DNA of 64,000 bases from Marvinbryantia formatexigens (GCA_021771035.1 JAETPU010000004.1:1-64000), one strand, 5' to 3'. Counted from the stretch's first letter, positions 17,224-26,855 are shown. Numbers and translations: made by a program. Notes: generated by a model not told the origin, from the sequence alone.

Positions 17224-17913
17224 GTGATGACAAAACAGGAAGTTTTCGCACAAATCAAAGGTGGGCTTATCGTCTCCTGCCAGGCTCTGCCTGAGGAGCC
17301 CCTTCACAGCTCCTACATCATGTCCCGGATGGCGTATTCCGCCATGCTGGGCGGGGCGTGCGCGATTCGGGCAAACAGCGTCGAGGACATTACCGAGATT
17401 AAAAAGCTGGTACCCCTTCCGGTGATAGGCATTATCAAAACGGTATATGACGATTCTCCGGTCTACATCACCTCCACTGCCCAGGATGTCCGGGCTTTGG
17501 CGGCGTGCGGGGTGGATATTATTGCCATGGACGCCACAGACCGTCTCCACCACGGAGGAAAAACCCTGGAGGACATCTTCCCGGCGCTGCGGCAGGAATT
17601 CAAGGAAATGATTTTCATGGCGGACTGCTCCTGCTTTGAGGATGGAGTACGCGCACAAAAGCTGGGCTTCGACTGTGTGGGAACCACCCTATCCGGCTAC
17701 ACCCAGGCCACACAGGGAACCGCCCTGCCCAACTTCAGCCTGATGGAACGCTTTGCCAAGGAGCTGGAGCTTCCGGTGATAGCCGAGGGCGGGATTTGGA
17801 GCCCCGAGCAGCTCAGACAGGCCTTCCAATGCGGTGTCCATGCGGCAGTGGTGGGCACGGCCATCACCAGGCCCAGAGAGATTACCCGTCGTTTTGCGGA
17901 TGCGCTCAAATAG
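17224..17913 (+). CDS. nanE: N-acetylmannosamine-6-phosphate 2-epimerase
   Basis: NanE converts ManNAc-6-P to GlcNAc-6-P, feeding the amino-sugar pathway. The protein of about 229 residues is a TIM barrel with the NanE blocks IKGGLIVSCQALPEEPLH, IMSRMAYSAMLGGA, RANSVEDI, KTVYDDSPVYITST, MDATDRLH, MADCSCFEDG, GTTLSGYT and VIAEGGIWSPEQ. The frame is open far upstream (to 16507), but that part overlaps nanA and is not coding. AAGGA at 17210-17214 best fits the GTG at 17224; an ATG at 17227 is almost as good. It is first in the operon with nanK and the RpiR gene. Confidence 0.93.
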   Translation: MMTKQEVFAQIKGGLIVSCQALPEEPLHSSYIMSRMAYSAMLGGACAIRANSVEDITEIKKLVPLPVIGIIKTVYDDSPVYITSTAQDVRALAACGVDIIAMDATDRLHHGGKTLEDIFPALRQEFKEMIFMADCSCFEDGVRAQKLGFDCVGTTLSGYTQATQGTALPNFSLMERFAKELELPVIAEGGIWSPEQLRQAFQCGVHAAVVGTAITRPREITRRFADALK

Positions 17914-17960
17914 GCTTTAGGCTTGGAGGCGCAGCCTCTGGAAAGGAGTGGTCAGCCATC

Positions 17961-18869
17961 ATGAAAATTGCAGCAGCGGACATTGGCGGAACCGCGATTA
18001 AATATGGGCTTTATTCCCAGGACGGTACCTGCCTGAAATTTGCGGAGTCCCCTACCGATACTAAAAATGGCGGGGCGGCGCTGATACGTCAGGTGGGGGA
18101 TTTGCTGGAGTCCCTCGGCGGCGCGCAGCGCATCGGCATCAGCACAGCGGGCCAGGTGGATCCCAAAACCGGCACCATCCTGTTTGCCACGGACACCATT
18201 CCGGGTTATACCGGAACACCCGTGAAGCGCCTTTTGGAGGAACGCTTTCAGATTCCGGCGGCGGTGGAGAACGATGTCAACAGCGCCGCGTTGGGGGAAG
18301 CCCATTTCGGTGCGGCCCGCGCCTATCCTGATTTTTTATGCCTGACCTATGGCACCGGGATCGGCGGCGCCATTATCCGGGGCGGGGAAATTGAATACGG
18401 CGCCACCTTCTCCGCCGGGGAATTCGGCCATCTTATCACCCACGCCGGGGGCAAGCCCTGCACCTGCGCATCCAGAGGCTGCTATGAGCAATATGCCTCC
18501 ACACGCGCGTTATGCGCCCTGGTAAAGGAGAAAACAGAGAAAAGCTTGAATGGCCGGGAAATATTTCATATAATAGAAGATAATGATATTGTCGCGCAGT
18601 GTGTGGCACAATGGAAAGAGGAGATTGTGCAGGGCCTCGCCTCACTGGTGCACATCTTTAATCCCGCCTGCATCGTGCTGGCCGGAGGAATTATGAATCA
18701 GCCCGGCCTGGTGGAATCCCTGGAAGCGCAGCTCAAAGAGTGGATTATGCCCAATTATCGCGGGGTGCGCCTTATGCGCTCCAGCCTGGGCAGCCGGGCC
18801 GGAACTCTGGGCGCCGTATATCGGGCGGCAACACTGGAGTGCCAGGGTTCGGAAAAAGCCCGGTTCTGA
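17961..18869 (+). CDS. nanK: ROK-family N-acetylmannosamine kinase
   Basis: NanK phosphorylates ManNAc with ATP to give ManNAc-6-P. The 302-residue ROK protein has the phosphate loop DIGGT (7-11), the catalytic Asp105 in ENDVN, the glycine-rich GTGIGG and the ROK zinc site (His157 in FGHL, Cys167, Cys169, Cys174 in CTCASRGC). AAAGGAG precedes the ATG at 17961; the frame extends upstream into nanE but without a good start. It lies 47 bases after nanE. Substrate assignment rests on context, since ROK kinases act on several sugars. Confidence 0.87.
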   Translation: MKIAAADIGGTAIKYGLYSQDGTCLKFAESPTDTKNGGAALIRQVGDLLESLGGAQRIGISTAGQVDPKTGTILFATDTIPGYTGTPVKRLLEERFQIPAAVENDVNSAALGEAHFGAARAYPDFLCLTYGTGIGGAIIRGGEIEYGATFSAGEFGHLITHAGGKPCTCASRGCYEQYASTRALCALVKEKTEKSLNGREIFHIIEDNDIVAQCVAQWKEEIVQGLASLVHIFNPACIVLAGGIMNQPGLVESLEAQLKEWIMPNYRGVRLMRSSLGSRAGTLGAVYRAATLECQGSEKARF

Positions 18870-18964
18870 TTCTGCTTATGTCTTAACTATTTGCCTATTT
18901 GCCACACACGCTCAGTACCAATTCCAAAAGGAAGGGTGCCCTCGTCTTGGCGGGAGCAAGGTTT

Positions 18965-19822
18965 ATGAAAATGTCCTGCGAACTCATCAACAAAATCGGC
19001 GCACATTATAAGGCTTTTACAAAAACCGAGAAAAAAGTGGCCGATTATATTATGGAAAATCCCCGGGAGGTCCTGTACCTGTCCATCTCAGATTTAGCGG
19101 AACGCTGTGGTGTGGGAGATACCACGGTGTTTCGTTTTTGCCGTACTCTGGATTTGGGCGGATATCAGGAGTTTAAAATGAATCTTGCCCAGAGCATCTC
19201 CTCTGAGGCCAATATTATCGCGTCCGCCAAGTCCATCCGGCTTCAGGATACGGTTCCCGAGGTGTGTTCCAAGCTGTTGACGATGGAACAGGAGGTTTTG
19301 CAGGCCACCCATCAAATGCTCAAAGCTGAGGACATCTCCAAGGCGGTGGGGATGCTGGAAAAGGCCAGCCGAATCTGTTTTTTCGGTTTCGGAGCTTCCG
19401 GCGTTACGGCGCTGGCGGCCAAGAACCGGTTTCTGCGCGTGATTCCCTATGTGTTTTATGAGCAGGATTCCCATACCCAGTCTATGGCGGCCGCATTGAT
19501 GAAGCCTGGTGAGCTGGCGGTGTTTATCACCTATTCCGGCACCACCAAGGATATGCTGGACGTGGCAAAATCCTGCCGCCGGGCCGGCGCCAGCAGTATC
19601 TGTATTACCCGGTACACCAAATCCCCTATTACGGAATTAGCGGATGTCATTCTGCTGTGCGGCGCCAATGAAGGCCCGATGCAGGGCGGAGCAATGGCCA
19701 CAATGATTTCTCAGCTCTACTTAGTGGACATTTTGTACACCGAGTACTACCGCCGCAATTTTGAGCGCTGCGTGGAAAACCGCCGGCTGGCAGTGGAGTC
19801 TATCTCCGGCAAGCTGCTGTAA
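18965..19822 (+). CDS. RpiR/MurR-family transcriptional regulator
   Basis: This is a 285-residue regulator with an N-terminal helix-turn-helix domain (FTKTEKKVADYIMENP ... CGVGDTTVFRFCRTL) and a C-terminal SIS domain that binds phosphosugars (FFGFGASGVTA near residue 140, ITYSGTTKDML near 180). Members control sialic-acid and amino-sugar genes in many Firmicutes. Its place directly after nanK suggests it senses ManNAc-6-P or GlcNAc-6-P and controls the divergent nan promoters. GGGAG lies eight bases before the ATG at 18965; a TTG at 18899 would extend it but lacks a binding site. Confidence 0.9.
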   Translation: MKMSCELINKIGAHYKAFTKTEKKVADYIMENPREVLYLSISDLAERCGVGDTTVFRFCRTLDLGGYQEFKMNLAQSISSEANIIASAKSIRLQDTVPEVCSKLLTMEQEVLQATHQMLKAEDISKAVGMLEKASRICFFGFGASGVTALAAKNRFLRVIPYVFYEQDSHTQSMAAALMKPGELAVFITYSGTTKDMLDVAKSCRRAGASSICITRYTKSPITELADVILLCGANEGPMQGGAMATMISQLYLVDILYTEYYRRNFERCVENRRLAVESISGKLL

Positions 19823-19837
19823 AAATAGTTTCTCCAT

Positions 19838-19876
19838 AATACTCCTGAGGGTTTCACCGCCTCAGGAGTATTTTTC
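19838..19876 (+). terminator. Intrinsic terminator of nanE-nanK-rpiR operon
   Basis: AATACTCCTGAGG pairs perfectly with CCTCAGGAGTATT across a 9-base loop, followed by TTTCTTT. Confidence 0.92.
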
Positions 19877-20402
19877 TTTGGGCAAGCCGCTCCCGCTCTG
19901 ACGGAAAAAGAAGCTGCTTCGGCTGTAAAAGTTGAGCCTAAACGGCACACTCCGATGTGACCCCGCAAGCTAAAACCAAGGTATCATATCAACGATAGTT
20001 CCCATGAAGAGGCGGAATCCGGATTGGGTCCCCTGGAGGTATCGGCTTTTGCCATAAAATATGCAATGCGTTTTCATGGGGACGGCTTATCCCCAGTGTT
20101 CTTCGACAATGCACAAGCTTATGATAGGAAGGCACAAAGCAAAACCATCCGTGCGCCGGCGGCTTGCGGCGGCTTTAAAAAACCATCATTGGGCTAACCA
20201 AGGATTAAGGGACATCCAGCAGAGGCCCAGCATTACACGGCATTGTTGCCCGTGAAGAGGAAAATGCGCTTACCGCTTACTATGAAAACGGATAGATGTA
20301 TCAGATTGCTCTGTATTTTCTTCACCTTTGCAAAATTTGCTCCCCTTCAAAAGCCCTCCGACAGAACTTCTCCCGGCTCTGACGGGGCTCAAACGAAAGC
20401 GA
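19877..20402. other. Gene-free stretch between convergent transcripts
   Basis: The frames found here give no recognisable protein. The region looks like drifted non-coding DNA between the RpiR terminator and the terminator of the solute-binding protein gene. Confidence 0.4.
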
Positions 20403-20449
20403 ATATAAAAGAGCCGGAGCCATGAGAGCTTTCTCATGGTTCCGGCTCT
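20403..20449 (-). terminator. Intrinsic terminator of solute-binding protein gene
   Basis: On the minus strand AGAGCCGGAACCATGAGA pairs with TCTCATGGCTCCGGCTCT (20410-20449) with one mismatch, followed by TTTTATATT. Confidence 0.88.
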
Positions 20450-20473
20450 ATTCATCAGCAAATTTCCCAGGCT

Positions 20474-22066
20474 CTACTCCGCGGGCTTTTGCGCATATTT
20501 AAAGAAGGCACGGTAGGAAAACGGCGAGAGAATGACCTGCTGGACCTGTTTGCCCACGCCATAATAGGAGGTTTCAAAGAACACCGGGATTGCGGGGGCC
20601 AAATCCAGTATCATCTGCTCGGCCCGCACATAGCACTCCACCATTTCCTCCATGCTCCCCGCCAAAGAGGCGTCCTTTAAAAGCTGCTCGAAAATCGTAC
20701 GATCTGAGCCCGCCCACAGCGTCTGCTCGCTGGCGAAGTTCTCCAGGACAGAGGCCGGGCTGTTATAGGTGGCGCTCATGGGGACTAAAGCCATGTCATA
20801 ATTTTGGGAACGGATCCTGGAATCCATTTCCTCCATGGACAGGGATTCGATATTGATATAGGCTCCCAGGCGGTTCTGCCACTGCTCCTGCAGCATCCCT
20901 GCCAGAAGCGGTAAATTAGACTGGTTGGGAACCAAAAGCGTCACCTTCGGCAGACGGGAAACCTCCAGCTGCTCCAGCCCGGAACGGAATTGATCCAGCG
21001 CGGCAGCTTCATCGAACGCTGATTTCAGCTTATCCGCCGCCAGTTCCCGATAGGAGTTCCCCGACAATGTTACGGCCGAGGGCACAATGCCAAAAGCGGT
21101 CTGCTCATTTTGAACCATGGACGAATTGAGTTCGCTCAAATCCAGCGAATGGGCGATTCCCCTACGCAGGCTGCTGTTCTGGAACAGGGAATTTTCCGGA
21201 TTAAACTGAATCGTCCAAACCGTGTCCTGAAACTGATGGACCTGCACCCTATCCTGCAGCTGGCCCACCTCCTCAAAGGTGAGCGGCGCCAAATCCGTAT
21301 CCCCATTCAGCAGGCGCTGGCTGGTATTGGCCGTATCATCCTGTAAATACAGGGTCATTCCTCCGGCCACCGAAGGGGTTTCGGACTGGTATCCCCGGTT
21401 GGCGCGCAGCACCACATATTTCTGGGGATCCCAGGTCGTAACCGCAAACGGGCCGTTAAACAGCGAATTTTTGATGGTTACGCCATACTTACCCTTCTGA
21501 TCCTGAAAAAACTTCTCATTGCAGGGCATGGCGGCGGCGGAGGTCAACAGTTCCTCGAACAGGGGATTGGCATAGTCCAGATGAATCACCAGCGTGTAGT
21601 CATCCGGCGCCTGTACGCCGATGAGCTCCGGGGAAAGCTCCCCGCTTAAAACTTCCGACGCATTCTGCAGGCATAAAAAGCTCTGGGCAGAGGGCGCACC
21701 GGTTTGGGGATCCATAAGGCGCCTCAGAGCAAATACGAAATCATGGGCTGTCACCGGAGTTTCCTCATCGCTCCATTTGGCATTCTCCCTCAGATAAAAG
21801 GTATAGGTTTTTTGATCCTCGGAAATTTCCCAGCGCTGGGCCACGCCCGCAAGCAGCTCCCCATCCTTTCCCCGCCGCAGCAGCCCCTCAAAGCTGTTTT
21901 CCACAATCATGAGCTCCTCTTTGGAGCTTGCCAGCTGGGGATCAAAAGTCGTGGGGTTTGCGGTAATATCGTAACGGAATATTTGCCCTGACGTGCCCTT
22001 TTTGCATCCGGCAAACAGGAATACCAATACCAGGACAACAGAGAAAACCTTGTAATATCGTTTCAT
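20474..22066 (-). CDS. Peptide/oligosaccharide ABC transporter substrate-binding lipoprotein (SBP family 5)
   Basis: This is a lipoprotein of about 530 residues. The signal peptide runs to the lipobox LFAGC, with Cys21 as the lipidated residue. The body matches family 5 binding proteins (OppA/DppA): YDITANPTTFDPQLASS, ENSFEGLLRRGKDGELLAGVAQRWEISEDQKTYTF and the family signature TPVTAHDFVFALRRLMDP. It captures oligopeptides or similar ligands outside the cell. The ATG at 22066 follows AGGAG by seven bases; the longer frame to 22105 would spoil the signal peptide. No permease or ATPase genes adjoin it, so it must share a transporter encoded elsewhere. Confidence 0.92.
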   Translation of the reverse strand: MKRYYKVFSVVLVLVFLFAGCKKGTSGQIFRYDITANPTTFDPQLASSKEELMIVENSFEGLLRRGKDGELLAGVAQRWEISEDQKTYTFYLRENAKWSDEETPVTAHDFVFALRRLMDPQTGAPSAQSFLCLQNASEVLSGELSPELIGVQAPDDYTLVIHLDYANPLFEELLTSAAAMPCNEKFFQDQKGKYGVTIKNSLFNGPFAVTTWDPQKYVVLRANRGYQSETPSVAGGMTLYLQDDTANTSQRLLNGDTDLAPLTFEEVGQLQDRVQVHQFQDTVWTIQFNPENSLFQNSSLRRGIAHSLDLSELNSSMVQNEQTAFGIVPSAVTLSGNSYRELAADKLKSAFDEAAALDQFRSGLEQLEVSRLPKVTLLVPNQSNLPLLAGMLQEQWQNRLGAYINIESLSMEEMDSRIRSQNYDMALVPMSATYNSPASVLENFASEQTLWAGSDRTIFEQLLKDASLAGSMEEMVECYVRAEQMILDLAPAIPVFFETSYYGVGKQVQQVILSPFSYRAFFKYAQKPAE

Positions 22067-22222
22067 GACAGCACTCCTGACTCGACGGCGTTGCACAACT
22101 ATCATAATGTTAGGAGCGCTGGTATTCCCCGTCTACAGCGGGGAGCGGACAGCTCTCCTCAACAGCGTTATGTTCAATTTGCCCTACAGTTCTTCCCAAA
22201 TTTTCACAAGCACAGTATTTAA

Positions 22223-22251
22223 AGTGTAACATGAGTTATTTGCAACATCAA
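22223..22251 (-). promoter_or_regulatory. Promoter of solute-binding protein gene
   Basis: On the minus strand TTGATG and TACACT are 17 bases apart; the -10 is preceded by TGT. It lies about 155 bases upstream of the start codon, leaving a fairly long leader. Confidence 0.6.
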
Positions 22252-22342
22252 GTGCGGCAAAAAACTTTAATAAATGTTTAAGGAGCCGGTCAAAAAATAT
22301 CCTTTAAATGGAAATTTTTTATCTGGCTGTCCCCTCTTCCTG

Positions 22343-23008
22343 TTACACCGGCAAACCAAGGCATATTTCCGCCAGCTGCCCCGGTTCGGAGACCAGCGCC
22401 TGGGCCCCGGCCTTTCGGAGTTCCTCGGACTCCCGGAATCCCCACAGCACCCCCACAGGATGCGCCCCGCTGTTTACGCCTGTGAGCATATCCACGCCGG
22501 AGTCCCCCACAAAACAGGTTTCCCCAGGCGTGACACCCGCCAGCTTTATCATTTCCAGGACTGCCTGAGGGTTTGGTTTTGTGGGCACGCCTTCCCTTTG
22601 GCCAAAAACACAGGTGAAATCGATCCCCGCAAAGAGTGTTTTCACCATGAGGCTTGTAAAAGCATGGGCCTTGTTGGAAAGGACACCCAACTGTATTCCC
22701 CTCTCCCGCAATATCGTCAGCTGTCCGCCGATTCCCGGATAGGGCTTCGATTCCCGCAAATAGTATTTCTCATAGTTCCGGTCAAATTCCGCTTTTACCT
22801 GCGCTAACAATTCGGGCGTTCTGTCCTGGGGCGGGACAATGCGCTCAATGAGTTTATAGACCCCGTTTCCCACAAAATACCGGTACTCCTCCTGGGGATG
22901 TGTGGGAAAGCCAAACGTTTGCAGTGCACAATTACAGCTGTAGGCCAAGTCGGCAAGGGTATTGACCAATGTCCCATCCAAATCAAACAGCGCCAGCTTG
23001 ATTGCCAT
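22343..23008 (-). CDS. HAD-superfamily hydrolase, phosphoglycolate phosphatase-like
   Basis: The 221-residue enzyme is a HAD phosphatase of the Gph type. Motif I is FDLDGTLV (Asp9 and Asp11), motif II is VLSNKAH, motif III the Lys in PTKPNPQ, and motif IV GDSGVDM. The helical cap between motif I and II (residues about 18-85) is of the C1 type, as in phosphoglycolate phosphatase. It removes phosphate from small metabolites such as 2-phosphoglycolate formed during DNA repair; the exact substrate is inferred. AAGGAAGG precedes the ATG at 23008. The frame is open to 23251, but that part has no binding site and no homology pattern. Confidence 0.88.
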   Translation of the reverse strand: MAIKLALFDLDGTLVNTLADLAYSCNCALQTFGFPTHPQEEYRYFVGNGVYKLIERIVPPQDRTPELLAQVKAEFDRNYEKYYLRESKPYPGIGGQLTILRERGIQLGVLSNKAHAFTSLMVKTLFAGIDFTCVFGQREGVPTKPNPQAVLEMIKLAGVTPGETCFVGDSGVDMLTGVNSGAHPVGVLWGFRESEELRKAGAQALVSEPGQLAEICLGLPV

Positions 23009-23680
23009 ATCAATCATCCTTCCTTTCCATAGCCGCAGCAGCTCCACTTTATAAATTTTCCATGAAAGGGATTTAAAAGACAAAAACACGAACTGGAACG
23101 TTTTATTGAAACAAATTGGTTGCGGGCCGAAGGGCCGCGGCACTTTTGGCGCAATATGGTTTGATTGCGGCAAGTTGGCATCCGCAAACCTGTTTTGCTG
23201 ATAAATCATCCTTTCATGGGGGCTGCCGGTCTCTATACCCGTGCCCGACAAGCTGCCGCCTATCGGTTACGGTAAGAGAGAGGTTCACCGCCCTCATATC
23301 GCGGGGAACGGTTCGGGCACAGCTTGAACCGCCGATTCTGCCGCAATAAAAATACAACCAAACTGTACAGTGTCAAACGCTGCCGCCATTCGGCAGCCCA
23401 ACGTTCAGTTAAAAGCGAAGCCCGCTGCATTTCTCCAAAAAAGCAGGCGCAGCCTCCCAGTGAGGCTCGCCCGCTTTGAGTGTATCATCCTGTCTTTAGT
23501 TCCGCCCGTCTGAAAGGCACAATGTCCGGGCAGCCGCATCCTTTGCAGCATCCGGTTTAACCCTCATCCTATCCCAAGAACCCGGTTCTGAATTTAAACT
23601 GCCGGATTTTTTGAGAGCCGTTCTTCCCGGGGATTGCGCCTTCAGGCCCCTGCCCGAGGCGTACGCGGAACACAAGCGGC
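23009..23680. other. Gene-free stretch upstream of the HAD phosphatase
   Basis: No coding frame is supported. A weak inverted repeat (AGCCTC/GAGGCT around 23450-23475) could end the gatB transcript, but it lies 200 bases after the stop and lacks a T run. Confidence 0.4.
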
Positions 23681-25126
23681 TTACTGCATGGCATCAATCT
23701 GCGCGATCAAAAGCTCCCGCAGCACCGCCGGGTTTCCCTTGCCCTTGGAGGCCCGCATACATTGACCCACCAAAAAGCCAACCACGTTGGTCTTTCCGTT
23801 CTTATAGTCGCTTACGGCTTTGGCGTTGGCATCCAGCACATCACGGACAATGGCCTGAAGGGCGGAATTGTCACTGATCTGTGCCAGGCCCTTTTCCTCA
23901 ACCACCTGCTGGGGGCTCTTCTGGGTAAACATGATCTCCTCCAGCACGGTTTTCGCGCCGGTATTGGAGATAGTCCCGTCCTCCACCAGCTTCACCATGG
24001 CCACCAGGTTTTCCGGAGTCAGGGAAGTGTCGTCAAAGGAGATCGACTTCTCATTGAAAATCCGGGAGATATCCCCCAGAATCCAGTTGGAGATATTCTT
24101 GGGCTGCACCGTTCCCAACGCGGCGCAGGCCTCAAAGAAGCGGGATTTTTCCACATTCTCTGCCAACAGGTTGGCGTCATAGAACGGCAGAGAAAACTCC
24201 CTCATATAGCGGGGGATTTTTACGTTGGGAAGTTCCGGGATAGAATCCTTGAGCTGCTGGACCTTCTGCTCGTCCACCACAATGGTCAGCAGATCCGGCT
24301 CGGGAAAATACCGGTAATCCTGAGCGTCCTCCTTGGAGCGCAGCAGGAAATTCTGCCCCTTCAGGTTATCCCAGCGGCGGGTTTCCTGATGAATTTCCCC
24401 TCCGTTTTCCAGCACCTCAATCTGGCGCTGGGCCTCGTATTCAATGGCGCGCACAGCACCGCTGAAGGTATTGACATTCTTCATTTCGGTACGGGTTCCG
24501 AATGCCTTGGAACCCGCCGGCCGCACGGAGACGTTGATATCACAGCGGATAGAGCCCTCCTGCATCTTGCAGTCGGACACATCGATGTACTGCAAAATGG
24601 ATTTAATGGTCTCCAGATAGGCCTTGGCCTCCTGGGCCCCGCGCAAATCCGGCTCTGAGACAATCTCAATCAGCGGGACTCCGCAGCGGTTAAAATCCAC
24701 CAAGGAACCGGAAAAGCTCTCATCATGCAAAAGCTTTCCGGCATCCTCCTCAATATGGATTCTGGTGATGCCGATCCGCTTGGTATTGGCATTCTCATCG
24801 ATAATTACGTCCAGATAGCCATTTCCGCACAGCGGGATATCAAACTGGGAAATCTGATAGGCCTTGGGCAAATCCGGATAGAAATAATTCTTTCTGTCCT
24901 GCTTGCACACATTATGGATTTCACAGTTCAGCGCATGGCCCATTTTAATGGCATACTCCACCACCTTCTCGTTGAGGGTGGGCAGCGTACCGGGCATCCC
25001 TGTGCAGATGGGGCAGCAATTTGAGTTCACCTGGGAACCGAAGGAGTTTTTACAAGAACAATAGATTTTAGTATCTGTAGAGAGTTCGGCATGGACTTCC
25101 AAGCCTACTACAACTTCATATTCCAT
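23681..25126 (-). CDS. gatB: Aspartyl/glutamyl-tRNA amidotransferase subunit B
   Basis: GatB is the kinase/transamidase subunit that turns Glu-tRNA(Gln) and Asp-tRNA(Asn) into the amide forms. The 481-residue protein begins YEVVVGLEVHAELSTDTKIYCSC, with the conserved cysteines of the zinc site (CSCKNSF ... CCPICTGMPG). It carries the signature RKNYFYPDLPKAYQISQFD, and ends with the YqeY-like tail domain (GFLVGQCMRASKGKGNP). Length is normal. It is the last gene of the ligA-gatC-gatA-gatB group, but 265 bases separate it from gatA, unusually far for this operon. Confidence 0.97.
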   Translation of the reverse strand: MEYEVVVGLEVHAELSTDTKIYCSCKNSFGSQVNSNCCPICTGMPGTLPTLNEKVVEYAIKMGHALNCEIHNVCKQDRKNYFYPDLPKAYQISQFDIPLCGNGYLDVIIDENANTKRIGITRIHIEEDAGKLLHDESFSGSLVDFNRCGVPLIEIVSEPDLRGAQEAKAYLETIKSILQYIDVSDCKMQEGSIRCDINVSVRPAGSKAFGTRTEMKNVNTFSGAVRAIEYEAQRQIEVLENGGEIHQETRRWDNLKGQNFLLRSKEDAQDYRYFPEPDLLTIVVDEQKVQQLKDSIPELPNVKIPRYMREFSLPFYDANLLAENVEKSRFFEACAALGTVQPKNISNWILGDISRIFNEKSISFDDTSLTPENLVAMVKLVEDGTISNTGAKTVLEEIMFTQKSPQQVVEEKGLAQISDNSALQAIVRDVLDANAKAVSDYKNGKTNVVGFLVGQCMRASKGKGNPAVLRELLIAQIDAMQ

Positions 25127-25391
25127 ATTAATCGACCATCCCTTTCCGGAATTGTGCTGATTTCACCGGGGCGAAATTCGAATTTCCAGGGTTCGAACGA
25201 TACAAACCGATAGTAAAGAAACCCTGAGGAGTACAATAAGCACAGCCGGCAAACAAACCGGCTATTACCGCCTGCAAAGAGCCGTTCCTGATTGATAGGC
25301 CATATTGCCATCGGTTTCCCGAGTACATGGTGCCAAGCGGAGCACTCCGCCCGCTATGCCAGCCCGGGAACACATCCGCTCCCCTTCCCTT
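25127..25391 (-). other. 265-bp gap between gatA and gatB
   Basis: The gap contains a small GCCGG/CCGGC hairpin (about 25243-25262). A GGTTCGAA stretch resembles a tRNA T loop, but no tRNA cloverleaf can be drawn. No coding frame is supported. Confidence 0.4.
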
Positions 25392-26855
25392 TTACAGCTG
25401 GGGAACCTCTACCAGGGAGCCGCCCATGAGCTGCTCATAGCCAAACGCCGTATTCAGGAGCGTCTGCTCGGAGAACTTGGGGCCAATCAGCTGCATTCCA
25501 ACAGGCAAATTTCCCGCCCCAACCGGACAGGGCAGCGAAATGGCGGGCAGGCCTGCAATGTTGACCGTGACGGTGCAGAGATCCCCCGCGTACATCTTGA
25601 GGGGATCATCCAGCTTTTCTCCCAGGCGGAAGGCTCTGGAAGGCGCGGTGGGCGTCAGAATGACATCGCAGCCCTCAAAGGCCTGTGCAAATTCCGCCGC
25701 AATGCGCTGCTGCATCAGCTTAGCGCGCTTATAGTAGGCGTCATAATAACCGGAACTGAGCACAAAGGTACCCAGCATAATGCGCCGCTTGACCTCGTCG
25801 CCAAAGCCCTCGCTGCGGGTACGCTCATACATATCCGTCAAGTTCTCATACTGAGCGGTGCGGTAGCCATATTTTACGCCATCGAACCGGGCCAGATTGG
25901 AGGAGGCCTCCGCAGAGGAAATGATGTAATAGGCACCCAGGGCATAGTCGGTGCTGGGAAGGCTGATTTCCTTGAGTGCGGCGCCTGCCTCCTTCAGTTT
26001 AGCGGCGGCATCCAGGACAATTTTTTTCACGTCCTCATCCACACCCGCGCCGAAATACTCCTTGGGAATTCCAATTACGCGTCCGGACAAATCCGGGCTG
26101 AGATTTGCGGTAAAATCCTCATAGGACCGCGCCGCGCTGGTGGCATCCATGGGATCATGCCCGCAAAGGGCCTGGTACAGCATGGAAACATCCGTGACGC
26201 TGCGGCCGATGGGCCCGATTTGATCCAGCGATGACGCAAAGGCCACCAAGCCGTACCGGGAAACAGAACCGTAAGTGGGCTTCAGGCCGATTACGCCGCA
26301 GTACGCCGCGGGCTGCCGGATGGAGCCGCCGGTATCCGAGCCCAAGGCCAAAACCGCCTCGCCGGCACACACAGCGGCAGCGGAGCCGCCGGAGGATCCG
26401 CCGGGCACACAGCTGAGATCCCGGGGGTTCCGGGTCTTTTTGAAGTAGGAAGTCTCTGTGGAAGAGCCCATAGCGAACTCGTCCATATTGAGTTTTCCGA
26501 TGGGAATCATTCCGCAGGCATCCAGTTTCTTCACCACTGTGGCCTCATAGGGCGGCACAAAGTTGTACAGCATCCGGGATGCGCAGGTGGTGAGCAGATC
26601 CTTCGTCACAATATTGTCCTTGATTCCCAGCGGAATACCCGCCAGCGGGTGCAGCGCCTCGCCCTTTGCCCGGCGCTCGTCCACGGCTTTGGCTGCCGCA
26701 AGAGCGCCTTCGCGGTTCAGCGTGATATAGGCTCCCACCTTGTCCTCCACCGCGTCAATGCGTTCGAAAACCGACTGCGTCACTTCCTGGGAGGTACAAG
26801 CCCCTTCCCGGAGCAATTTGGACAGCTCCGAAGCCGTTAACCGATAAAAATCCAT
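25392..26855 (-). CDS. gatA: Aspartyl/glutamyl-tRNA amidotransferase subunit A
   Basis: GatA is the amidase that frees ammonia from glutamine for transfer to the mischarged tRNA. The 487-residue protein is an amidase-signature enzyme with the Lys79 - Ser154 - Ser178 triad (GIKDN, PGGSSGGS, DTGGSIR). The remaining family blocks (LNMDEFAMGSS, GLKPTYG, RYGLVAFASSLDQIGP) are intact. The ATG at 26855 has GGAGG eight bases upstream and is preferred over one at 26870, which overlaps that site. It follows gatC closely and works with gatB downstream. Confidence 0.97.
   Translation of the reverse strand: MDFYRLTASELSKLLREGACTSQEVTQSVFERIDAVEDKVGAYITLNREGALAAAKAVDERRAKGEALHPLAGIPLGIKDNIVTKDLLTTCASRMLYNFVPPYEATVVKKLDACGMIPIGKLNMDEFAMGSSTETSYFKKTRNPRDLSCVPGGSSGGSAAAVCAGEAVLALGSDTGGSIRQPAAYCGVIGLKPTYGSVSRYGLVAFASSLDQIGPIGRSVTDVSMLYQALCGHDPMDATSAARSYEDFTANLSPDLSGRVIGIPKEYFGAGVDEDVKKIVLDAAAKLKEAGAALKEISLPSTDYALGAYYIISSAEASSNLARFDGVKYGYRTAQYENLTDMYERTRSEGFGDEVKRRIMLGTFVLSSGYYDAYYKRAKLMQQRIAAEFAQAFEGCDVILTPTAPSRAFRLGEKLDDPLKMYAGDLCTVTVNIAGLPAISLPCPVGAGNLPVGMQLIGPKFSEQTLLNTAFGYEQLMGGSLVEVPQL

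Noticed and set aside
19980-20260. Transposase remnant after the RpiR gene
   Set aside because: Short translated stretches looked protein-like but did not match any transposase motif, and no terminal inverted repeats were found.
25127-25391. tRNA gene between gatA and gatB
   Set aside because: A GGTTCGAA stretch resembles a T loop, but no acceptor stem, D arm or anticodon arm can be formed around it.
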